Below, in pieces: positions 18,433-26,032 of a stretch of DNA of 64,000 nt (the first letter of the stretch is position 1; every line of letters begins with the position of its first letter). The position numbers were made by a program, and so were the translations under genes. The notes under the pieces are model-generated. The model saw only the letters and a program-made list of their open reading frames with translations. It was not told the origin of the DNA and did not search any database. The stretch covers positions 1,736,501 to 1,800,500 of the forward strand of contig NZ_AP026683.1 in NCBI RefSeq assembly GCF_025997995.1, read 5' to 3'. The DNA comes from Sediminibacterium sp. TEGAF015. GTDB lineage: Bacteria > Bacteroidota > Bacteroidia > Chitinophagales > Chitinophagaceae.

Positions 18433-20280
18433 TTATAACATCTTAATAATCGCATCCACCAATTCCCCTTTGGTAATAGGAACGCCCATGATTTTGTTGT
18501 AACCCTTGGCGTCCACTAAATACAGATCTCGAATAATCTTGATCAATTGACCATTGTTGATTTCTGGAATCAATACATGATCAAAGCTAGCAATGATGTC
18601 GCCTAAGTTTTTAGGGAAAGGACGTAGGTAACGGATATGTGCATGGCTAACAGCATGACCTGCTGCCTGTAATTCAGTAACGGCACTTTTAATGGCACCA
18701 TAGGTTGAGCCCCAGCCCAATACCAATACTTTTCCTTTTGAAGGACCACTATCAATGGTTTGCAAAGGAACATAGTCCGCAATCTTATCCACTTTTGCCT
18801 GACGAACTTTCACCATATGCTGGTGGTTGTCCGGATCATAGCTGATATTACCCGTGATATCTTGTTTTTCCAATCCCCCAATGCGATGCTCCAATCCTGC
18901 AGTGCCTGGAACGGCCCAGGGTCTGGCTAATTTTTCATCGCGCTGATAAGGCATAAACTTAGCTTCACTTTCTGCCAATCCTTTCTTAAAGCTTACTGGT
19001 ATTTCTGGCAAGTCTGCGCTTTGCGGGAACTTCCAGGGTTCTGCACCATTGGCAATATAACCATCGCTTAATAAAATAACCGGAGTCATATGTTGAATCG
19101 CAATTCGTACTGCTTCAAAAGCCACATCAAAGCAATCTGAAGGCGTTGCAGAAGCAATCACAGGCATGGGACATTCGCCGTTTCTTCCGTAATAGGCCTG
19201 CAATAAATCGCTCTGTTCTGTTTTAGTAGGCAATCCGGTAGAAGGACCACCTCTTTGTATATTCACAATCACCAAAGGGATTTCAAGCATTACAGCCAAT
19301 CCCATGGCTTCTGTTTTCAAAGCCATACCTGGGCCTGATGTAGTGGTTACGCCGATGGAACCACCGTAACTCGCACCTATCGCAGCGGTAATCCCCGCAA
19401 TCTCATCTTCGGCTTGAAAAGTTCTTACACCAAAACTTTTGTATTTACTTAAATCGTGTAAAATATCAGAAGCAGGAGTAATCGGGTATGTTCCTAAGAA
19501 CAAAGGCAGCCCTGCTTTTTCGCCAGCTGCAATCAACCCCATGGCCAATGCCTGATTCCCCATAATGCTGCGATACAAACCAGCAGGCATTTTAGCTTTT
19601 TCAACAGTATAACGGGTAGTAAATGTTTCTGTAGTGTCACCATAATTGTATCCCGCCTGCAATACTTTAATATTACTCTGCAGAATACTTTCTTTCTTAC
19701 CGAATTTTTCTTGTAAAAAGTCAATGGTGTTGTCTAGTTTTCTATTGTACATCCAATAGATATAGCCCAACACAAACATATTCTTTGCGCGGTCTCTTTC
19801 CTTGGTACCTAAATCGGTAAATTCTTTTAATGCTTCGCGCGTAAGTTTGGTAACATCAATTTTTATCACTTCAAATCCATCCAGGCTCCCATCTTCCAAT
19901 GGATTCACACCATCGGGATAATTGGCCAAACGCAAATTTTTAGCATCAAAACCATCAATGTTCACGATGATTTTACCACCTTTCTTAATCGCTTTCAAAT
20001 TCACTTTCAATGCAGCAGCATTCATGGCAACTAGCACATCTGCAATATCCCCCGGAGTATAAACCTTATCCGAAGAAAAATGTAACTGGAATCCACTCAC
20101 TCCCGGAACGGTTCCGATCGGAGCCCTGATTTCTGCCGGAAAGTCTGGAAAAGTTGCCAAATCTATCCCCAGTAAAGCGGTATTATTGGTAAACTGTTGA
20201 CCCGTTAATTGCATCCCATCTCCACTGTCTCCTGCAAACTTGATGACTACACTCTGTAAAACGGTTTCCTGATTATTCAT
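18433..20280 (-). CDS. korA: 2-oxoacid:ferredoxin oxidoreductase, fused gamma-alpha subunit (KorA-like)
   Basis: 615 residues. The N-terminal gamma domain (about 8-190) has the FAGDSGDGMQLTGQQF motif, followed by the alpha pyrimidine-binding domain (about 230-450) with GTYPITPASDILHDL and TTSGPGMALKTEAMGLA, and a C-terminal domain with VLGWGSTYGAI. It belongs to the group that, with KorB, oxidatively decarboxylates 2-oxoglutarate to succinyl-CoA using ferredoxin. The thiamine-binding KorB gene usually lies directly downstream, but here that place is taken by the yefM-yoeB pair. A strong promoter is present upstream. KorB must be encoded elsewhere or this subunit serves another partner. Confidence 0.88.
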   Translation of the reverse strand: MNNQETVLQSVVIKFAGDSGDGMQLTGQQFTNNTALLGIDLATFPDFPAEIRAPIGTVPGVSGFQLHFSSDKVYTPGDIADVLVAMNAAALKVNLKAIKKGGKIIVNIDGFDAKNLRLANYPDGVNPLEDGSLDGFEVIKIDVTKLTREALKEFTDLGTKERDRAKNMFVLGYIYWMYNRKLDNTIDFLQEKFGKKESILQSNIKVLQAGYNYGDTTETFTTRYTVEKAKMPAGLYRSIMGNQALAMGLIAAGEKAGLPLFLGTYPITPASDILHDLSKYKSFGVRTFQAEDEIAGITAAIGASYGGSIGVTTTSGPGMALKTEAMGLAVMLEIPLVIVNIQRGGPSTGLPTKTEQSDLLQAYYGRNGECPMPVIASATPSDCFDVAFEAVRIAIQHMTPVILLSDGYIANGAEPWKFPQSADLPEIPVSFKKGLAESEAKFMPYQRDEKLARPWAVPGTAGLEHRIGGLEKQDITGNISYDPDNHQHMVKVRQAKVDKIADYVPLQTIDSGPSKGKVLVLGWGSTYGAIKSAVTELQAAGHAVSHAHIRYLRPFPKNLGDIIASFDHVLIPEINNGQLIKIIRDLYLVDAKGYNKIMGVPITKGELVDAIIKML

Positions 20281-20298
20281 CTGCGCTAATTAAAGTGG

Positions 20299-20328
20299 CA
20301 AAGTTACCATTTTTGGAGGGCATCCAAA
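20299..20328 (-). promoter_or_regulatory. Promoter of korA
   Basis: On the minus strand, TTTG (20325-20328), an 18-nt spacer and TAACTTTG (20299-20306) give a near-ideal Bacteroidota promoter. The ATG is 19 nt downstream. Confidence 0.6.
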
Positions 20329-20415
20329 CTGTCCTTTCGGCATCTTTTGTGCAATTATTGCCATTTTCGTAAACAAAACAAGGTTTATAACTTGTTAAAG
20401 CCCACTTTCAACCCC

Positions 20416-20445
20416 TTGGAATGAAATTTGTTTATAGTAGATTTG
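20416..20445 (+). promoter_or_regulatory. Promoter of the Bax-inhibitor-1 family gene
   Basis: TTG (20416-20418), a 19-nt spacer and TAGATTTG (20438-20445) match the Bacteroidota -33/-7 pattern, 19 nt before the ATG at 20465. Confidence 0.6.
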
Positions 20446-20464
20446 AAACAGAAAAAATTTCACT

Positions 20465-21232
20465 ATGGCAATTTTTAAATCGGGTAACCCTACCCTTACA
20501 GAGAAAATGTTTGATAAGAGCTACGAGATGGCGGCCGGAAATATGGGCACCATGACCGTAAGAGGATCTATCAATAAGTTCGGATTCATGATGCTGATGT
20601 TGATTGCAGGGGCAGCGTATAACTGGAATTTGTACGAACAACTAAAGCAAGATACCATGACCACTTTAATGTGGGTTGGTATTATTGGAGGTTTGATTTC
20701 TGCATTGGCTATTACTTTTAAACCCAATTGGGCTCCGTTTTTGGCGCCTTTATATGCATTATTAGAAGGTTTGTTCATTGGTGCTATTTCGGCCATCATG
20801 AACGCCGCTTTTGCCGAGTCATATCCAGGTTTAATTATGCAGGCAGTAGGTTTAACATTTGGCGTAGCCCTGGCTATGTTCTTGTTATATAATTTCAGGG
20901 TGATCAATGCCACTGAACGCTTTAAATCCATCGTTTTCACGGCCACGTTGGGCATCGGTATTTTTTATTTGATTACCATGGTGCTTCGTCTTTTTGGGGT
21001 GAACGTTAGCTTTATGTACGATAGCAGCTTATTAAGCATTGGTATCAGCTTATTTGTAGTAGCTATTGCAGCTTTAAACCTGATTATGGACTTTGATATG
21101 ATTGAGCAGGGAGCAGAAAGAGGTGCGCCTAAATTCATGGAATGGTATGGTGCTTTCGGACTAATGGTCACCATCGTTTGGTTGTACATTGAAATGCTGA
21201 AATTATTGAGCAAATTAAGCAGTAGAGATTAA
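20465..21232 (+). CDS. Bax inhibitor-1/YccA-family membrane protein
   Basis: 255 residues with a soluble N-terminus (about 45 residues, including MTVRGSINK) and seven hydrophobic segments. The family core is visible as LEGLFIGAISAIMNAAFAESYPG and LNLIMDFDMIEQGAERGAPKFMEWYGAFGLMVTIVWLYIEML, which holds the conserved acidic residues of the BI-1/TMBIM fold. This bacterial subgroup (YccA/YetJ-like) includes proteins reported as pH-gated Ca2+ leak channels; the role here is unknown. It has its own promoter and terminator, so it is a single-gene unit. Confidence 0.88.
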   Translation: MAIFKSGNPTLTEKMFDKSYEMAAGNMGTMTVRGSINKFGFMMLMLIAGAAYNWNLYEQLKQDTMTTLMWVGIIGGLISALAITFKPNWAPFLAPLYALLEGLFIGAISAIMNAAFAESYPGLIMQAVGLTFGVALAMFLLYNFRVINATERFKSIVFTATLGIGIFYLITMVLRLFGVNVSFMYDSSLLSIGISLFVVAIAALNLIMDFDMIEQGAERGAPKFMEWYGAFGLMVTIVWLYIEMLKLLSKLSSRD

Positions 21233-21281
21233 TCATTCGTCTACGTTTTTTCTTCTCAAAAATTTAATAAAAATATTACTG

Positions 21282-21308
21282 AGCCCCGAAGATTTTCGGG
21301 GCTTTTTT
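21282..21308 (+). terminator. Rho-independent terminator after the BI-1 family gene
   Basis: AGCCCCGAA (21282-21290), loop GATT, TTCGGGGCT (21295-21303), then six T to 21308. A strong GC-rich hairpin. Confidence 0.9.
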
Positions 21309-21365
21309 CATTCGGGAAGCTCCACAATAAGGGTTAACTTTATAGCCTAATAATGACTATACGCC

Positions 21366-23369
21366 ATGGATTTTAATCGCGAAGGATTTAGCAACGAAGA
21401 ATTAGTGCATCTGTACCGCAATTTGTTATTGCCCCGTATGATCGAAGAGAAAATGTTGGTGTTGTTGCGCCAGGGAAAAATCAGTAAATGGTTTAGTGGG
21501 ATTGGACAGGAAGCCATTGCAGTGGGTACTACATTGGCCATGGCCAACGACGAATGGATTATGCCGCTGCACAGAAACCTGGGCGTGTTCACTTCAAGGC
21601 ATATGCCATTGAATAAATTATTCAGACAATGGCAGGGCAACAAAGATGGGTATAGCAAAGGGAGGGAGCGAAGCTTTCACTTCGGGGCCAAACCCTATCA
21701 TATTTGCGGGATGATTTCTCACTTAGGACCGCAGCTGGCTATTGCCGATGGCGTTGCATTGGCTTACACACTTAAAAACGAAGCCAAAGCTTCTGTTGCG
21801 TTTTCCGGAGATGGCGGAACTAGTGAAGGAGATTTTCATGAAGCATTGAATGTAGCAGCTGTTTGGAATTTACCCGTAATATTCATCATTGAAAACAATG
21901 GTTATGGATTGAGTACACCTGTAAACGAACAATACAAGTGCGAGCAATTGGTAGACAAAGCCAAGGGCTATGGCATGGAGGGTATTCGCATTGATGGCAA
22001 TAATATATTAACTGTTTACAATACCATCAAGGGGGTAAGAGAATATTGTATTAAAAATAAGAAGCCCTATTTCATTGAATGCATGACATTCAGAATGCGT
22101 GGGCACGAAGAAGCCAGTGGCACCAAATATGTTCCCAAAGAATTGTTTGAAGAATGGGGACACAAAGATCCCGTAAAAAAATACGAACAGTTTTTGATTC
22201 AATCGCAGTTGCTAACAGAAATGAATGTAGCAGATATCAGAAATGAGTTTAAGCAATACATTGAGACCGAATTAGCCGATGCATTTACTGCTGCTGAAAT
22301 GGTAGTAGATACAGCAGAAGAAATTGCTGATGTATTTGCCCCTGTCCCCGTTTCATCAGATCGTGTTGTACTCGATAGTATTGCTGAAACCAACATTGAA
22401 CATACCCGCGAAGCCCGATTGATTGATGCCATTTCCGAAGGTTTAGACATGAGCATGGAAAAACATGCAAATCTTGTATTGATGGGTCAAGACATTGCAG
22501 AATATGGAGGCGCGTTTAAAATAACAGAAGGGTTTGTAGAAAAATATGGCAAAGCTAGGGTACGCAACACACCTCTTTGTGAAAGTGCTATTGTGGGTGC
22601 CTGTTTGGGGATGAGTCTGGAGGGATTTAAAACCGTGATGGAAATGCAGTTTGCTGATTTCGTTACCGTTGGCTTTAATCAAATCGTAAATAATTTAGCT
22701 AAGATTCATTATCGCTGGGGACAAAATGCAGATGTGGTGGTTCGAATGCCAACGGGCGGTGGTGTAGGCGCAGGACCTTTTCATTCACAAAGCAACGAAG
22801 CCTGGTTTACGCATGTGCCCGGGCTAAAAGTAGTATATCCATCTAATCCACATGATGCAAAGGGATTAATGATTGCTGCCATCAACGACCCCAACCCTGT
22901 TCTATTTTTTGAACACAAAGCACTCTACAGAAGCATTAGTGGAAAATTACCACAAGCTTATTATGAAGTAGAAATTGGGAAAGCAGCAACCATTAAAGAA
23001 GGAGACGATATCAGCATTATCACTTATGGAGCAGGAGTGCATTGGGCTTTAGAATACCACGAAGCGAATCCAGCAATCTCCATCCATATTGTAGACCTGA
23101 GAACCTTAGCTCCACTAGACTATAGTGCCATTAAAGCTGCAGTTGCACAAACAGGTAAAGTATTGATTTTACACGAAGACAATTTAGTAGGAGGCATTGG
23201 TGGAGAAATCAGTGCCTGGATTAGTGAACATTGTTTTGAATTATTGGATGCGCCAGTCTTGCGTTGCGCCTCGTTGGATACACCAATTCCATTCAATTTG
23301 GAATTGGAGAAAAACTATATGGCCAAGAGTCGCTTAGAGGAAAGCGTTCAGAAATTGCTCAATTATTAA
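21366..23369 (+). CDS. Fused alpha/beta E1 component of a 2-oxoacid dehydrogenase (branched-chain type)
   Basis: 667 residues joining both E1 subunits. The alpha half (about 1-320) shows the thiamine pyrophosphate motif GDGGTSEGDFHEALN..VWN..VIFIIENNGYG. The beta half (about 355-667) shows GQDIAEYGGAFKITEGF, the transketolase-like ADFVTVGFNQIVNNLAK segment and PTGGGVGAGPFHSQSNEAW, then a C-terminal domain with LILHEDNLVGGIGGEI. This arrangement is common in Bacteroidota and is usually assigned to branched-chain 2-oxoacid dehydrogenase. E2 and E3 genes are not adjacent. The start is ATG 21366. Confidence 0.9.
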   Translation: MDFNREGFSNEELVHLYRNLLLPRMIEEKMLVLLRQGKISKWFSGIGQEAIAVGTTLAMANDEWIMPLHRNLGVFTSRHMPLNKLFRQWQGNKDGYSKGRERSFHFGAKPYHICGMISHLGPQLAIADGVALAYTLKNEAKASVAFSGDGGTSEGDFHEALNVAAVWNLPVIFIIENNGYGLSTPVNEQYKCEQLVDKAKGYGMEGIRIDGNNILTVYNTIKGVREYCIKNKKPYFIECMTFRMRGHEEASGTKYVPKELFEEWGHKDPVKKYEQFLIQSQLLTEMNVADIRNEFKQYIETELADAFTAAEMVVDTAEEIADVFAPVPVSSDRVVLDSIAETNIEHTREARLIDAISEGLDMSMEKHANLVLMGQDIAEYGGAFKITEGFVEKYGKARVRNTPLCESAIVGACLGMSLEGFKTVMEMQFADFVTVGFNQIVNNLAKIHYRWGQNADVVVRMPTGGGVGAGPFHSQSNEAWFTHVPGLKVVYPSNPHDAKGLMIAAINDPNPVLFFEHKALYRSISGKLPQAYYEVEIGKAATIKEGDDISIITYGAGVHWALEYHEANPAISIHIVDLRTLAPLDYSAIKAAVAQTGKVLILHEDNLVGGIGGEISAWISEHCFELLDAPVLRCASLDTPIPFNLELEKNYMAKSRLEESVQKLLNY

Positions 23370-23378
23370 TTCCATTCT

Positions 23379-24926
23379 ATGCCATCGATATTAAAAAAAA
23401 TGGTTGCATGCCTACTCACTTATTGTAGTGTAATCATTGCTTTAGCGCAAGAAAATCCCAATGCAAACTACCAGCCTCCTTTTTTTGCAGACAAAGAAAG
23501 AGTGGCAAAAGTAAAAGCACTGGCTCCTGTGATTCAATCGATGTACAGCAACTATGCAAAAGCCAATCACTTCCCAAGCTTTTCATATGGCGTAGTGGTA
23601 GACGGGGAATTGATTATCAGTGGCAGTGAAGGATACAACGATATTGCCAACGGAACCAAGGCCAATAGCAGAACCATGTACCGCATTGCTTCCATGAGCA
23701 AAAGTGTTACAGCCATGGCCATCATTAAATTGAGAGACGAAGGAAAATTAAAATTAGACGATCCTGTTGCCGATTATATTCCCGAATTAAAAAACCAGGC
23801 ACTCACCAAAGATGCAGCCCCAATAACTATTAGAGAATTACTCACACACTCCACAGGGTTACCAGAAGACAATCCCTGGGGCGACAGACAATTGGCGGAT
23901 ACAGAGGAAGAATTAATTGCATTATTCAAAAAGCATTTGAGCTTCTCGAATGTAAATGGCACAGAATACGAATACAGCAATGTTGGGTTTGCTACGCTGG
24001 GTTTAATCATTAAAAAAGTAACGGGCTTACCTTACAGCGAATATATCAACAGGCATTTTTTTAAAAGGCTGGGCATGCAGGCTGCATGGGAATACAGCAA
24101 AGTGCCTACAGCACAATTGGCAAAAGGCTATCGGTATGTAAATGATTCATTCAAAGAAGAAGCTTTGTTGCATGACGGCATTTATGGGGCCATGGGGGGA
24201 TTAATCACCTCCGTTGAATCCTTCAGTAAATACATGGCATTGCACCAACAAGCATGGCCGGCAAGAAATGATGCAGAAAACATTATCATCAATAGAAGCA
24301 GTATCCGCGAAATGCACCAGCCCTGGAGATATGCTTCCTTGAACCCTTATTTCAATTATGGCAATGGCATTGCCTGCCCAGCCGTGTCCTCCTATGGTTA
24401 TGGACTGAATATTTTTAGAGACTGCAACAACAAAGTATTTGTTGGACATAGTGGGGGATTGCCCGGATTTGGAAGTAATTGGCGCATCATGCCCGAATAC
24501 GGCATAGGTGTAGTATTATTGGCAAATGTGACCTATGCACCAACCGCCTCCATTAATTTGAAAGTATTAGATAGCGTTATTAAACTAGCAGGTTTACAAC
24601 CCAGACAAATACCTGTCTCTTCTGTATTACAGCAACGAAAAAATGAATTGGTAAAACTGCTGCCTAATTTTATCAACGCAAAACAGTCAGGTATTTTTGC
24701 TGAAAACTTTTTTGATGATTACTATACCGATTCCTTGGTAAAGCAAGCCACTGCTGCTTTTCAAACCATTGGCAAAATCACCAAAATTGAAGAAGTAATA
24801 CCAGAGAATCAACTGCGCGGATCCTTCATCATTAATGGAGAAAAAGGAAAACTGAAAATCTTCTTTACGCTCACACCTGAAAATCCTGCATTGATTCAGG
24901 AGTATCGGTTGAGTGTGGTGAAGTGA
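23379..24926 (+). CDS. Serine hydrolase of the beta-lactamase class C/PBP4-like family
   Basis: 515 residues with an N-terminal hydrophobic segment acting as signal peptide (about 1-23). The catalytic SxxK is S105-M-S-K108 (RIASMSKSVTAMAI), the YxN motif is YSN in YEYSNVGFATLG, and the third box is HSGGLPGFGSNW. A DDPVADYIPEL segment follows the first motif as in AmpC-like esterases and D-aminopeptidases. The C-terminal ~120 residues form an extra beta-rich domain. It is probably a periplasmic esterase or peptidase; substrate unknown and beta-lactam hydrolysis is not implied. It begins 9 nt after the E1 gene. Confidence 0.88.
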   Translation: MPSILKKMVACLLTYCSVIIALAQENPNANYQPPFFADKERVAKVKALAPVIQSMYSNYAKANHFPSFSYGVVVDGELIISGSEGYNDIANGTKANSRTMYRIASMSKSVTAMAIIKLRDEGKLKLDDPVADYIPELKNQALTKDAAPITIRELLTHSTGLPEDNPWGDRQLADTEEELIALFKKHLSFSNVNGTEYEYSNVGFATLGLIIKKVTGLPYSEYINRHFFKRLGMQAAWEYSKVPTAQLAKGYRYVNDSFKEEALLHDGIYGAMGGLITSVESFSKYMALHQQAWPARNDAENIIINRSSIREMHQPWRYASLNPYFNYGNGIACPAVSSYGYGLNIFRDCNNKVFVGHSGGLPGFGSNWRIMPEYGIGVVLLANVTYAPTASINLKVLDSVIKLAGLQPRQIPVSSVLQQRKNELVKLLPNFINAKQSGIFAENFFDDYYTDSLVKQATAAFQTIGKITKIEEVIPENQLRGSFIINGEKGKLKIFFTLTPENPALIQEYRLSVVK

Positions 24927-24961
24927 AAAAAGGTTTGATTCAATATTATGTAAGAAGCGGA

Positions 24962-25540
24962 TTAATAATCGATGTTAAAATCAGGAAAGAAAAGCTTTTG
25001 TAAACTCCACTTTCCCTGCTCTTTTTTAAAATAAAATAGTTTAGAATTTTGTCGGCTATAATTGTGGATATAACTAACAATTACACATTTATTATAACCC
25101 TCAAAAAAATATGGAGCAGTTATTTCAATCATACTTCTAGCTAAATCAGGATATTTACTAATGGCATTCAAATTGCGTGATTGAATAGTATCATTATTAT
25201 AAAAGCAACTTATATCCACTAAGAAACTTTCAGATATATAATTTGCGAAATTCAATTCAACTGCATTTTCATAAAGTTTGTCAAAAAAATTATTTTTATC
25301 CTGCTCTACTTTGAATACTGTTGTATCATTTTTTAATACAATTGAATACCAATTCGTATAAGAAAGGTTGGTCTTGCTAAATGTTCTCGGCTTTACTTTA
25401 TTATTTATTTTGGATATGCCTTGGGTTGGCAAGTAATCTTTAACTAAGAAGTTCAAGAAATTAGACATTTCTACAGAGTCTCTTTGAGCAGAACACACAG
25501 AGGCTATTAAAAGAAAAAACAACAAAATAACCTGTCGCAT
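24962..25540 (-). CDS. Secreted protein of unknown function, candidate immunity or accessory protein
   Basis: 192 residues from ATG 25540 with a clean signal peptide (MRQVILLFFLLIASVCSAQ, cut after SAQ). The mature chain is rich in N, F, Y and S and has no motif I know; it carries two cysteines (SCFYN and KCVIV) that could form a disulfide. The DNA is visibly more AT-rich than the flanking housekeeping genes. It is third in a run with the Tae4-like amidase gene and another small exported protein. Periplasmic location would suit an immunity protein against a peptidoglycan amidase, but that is inference. Confidence 0.6.
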   Translation of the reverse strand: MRQVILLFFLLIASVCSAQRDSVEMSNFLNFLVKDYLPTQGISKINNKVKPRTFSKTNLSYTNWYSIVLKNDTTVFKVEQDKNNFFDKLYENAVELNFANYISESFLVDISCFYNNDTIQSRNLNAISKYPDLARSMIEITAPYFFEGYNKCVIVSYIHNYSRQNSKLFYFKKEQGKWSLQKLFFPDFNIDY

Positions 25541-25601
25541 AAAATAATCAAATGTAGTAAGGCTTGTATTTCTTTATCAGCTAAGTTTAAGATCTACAAG
25601 A

Positions 25602-26030
25602 TTAATAATCAGTTCTCTTGATTTCAACACCGTTTTTATATAATGAAAGTCGTTTCAAAATTAAGCTTCCGTCCGTTTTCTGTTTGAAAATTCTAATTGA
25701 GGAATCTATCGTTTGAGCCTTTTGAAAAAACTGGATGTCTTTTTGTTTTATAATTCTATTTTTATAATCAATTTTTAAATCACCTTTTTCAAAAATTGTA
25801 TCATTTCTTTTGGTATAATCATGTAGAGTAATAATATATTTTTTATCATTTAAATAATACTGATAACAAGTGGAGTATAGATATAAACCAAACTCATCCT
25901 TAATTGTATAAGTCACTTTTCTTTTTGTATAAATATGGTTACCGATTTTTACTTTTACTTGAGAATAACCAAAGCTTAAAAATAAAGTAGCTAATACTAA
26001 GGACGAAAAATATTTGATAGCTATTTTCAT
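25602..26030 (-). CDS. Small secreted protein, candidate immunity protein of the adjacent amidase
   Basis: 142 residues from ATG 26030. The signal peptide ends near FGYSQ (about residue 24). The mature part is basic, rich in K, Y and I, and looks like a beta-sheet protein (KVKIGNHIYTKRKVTYTIKDEF). I recognise no family. It begins 2 nt after the stop of the amidase gene, a spacing typical of translationally coupled toxin-immunity pairs, and Tai4 immunity proteins are also small periplasmic proteins. There is no detectable resemblance to Tai4 that I can assert by eye. Confidence 0.6.
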   Translation of the reverse strand: MKIAIKYFSSLVLATLFLSFGYSQVKVKIGNHIYTKRKVTYTIKDEFGLYLYSTCYQYYLNDKKYIITLHDYTKRNDTIFEKGDLKIDYKNRIIKQKDIQFFQKAQTIDSSIRIFKQKTDGSLILKRLSLYKNGVEIKRTDY

Positions 26031-26032
26031 AT

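Noticed and set aside
20432..20955. Minus-strand frames (69 and 144 residues) over the BI-1 family gene
   Set aside because: They cross the BI-1 promoter and coding region and have no recognisable pattern, while the BI-1 protein is well supported.
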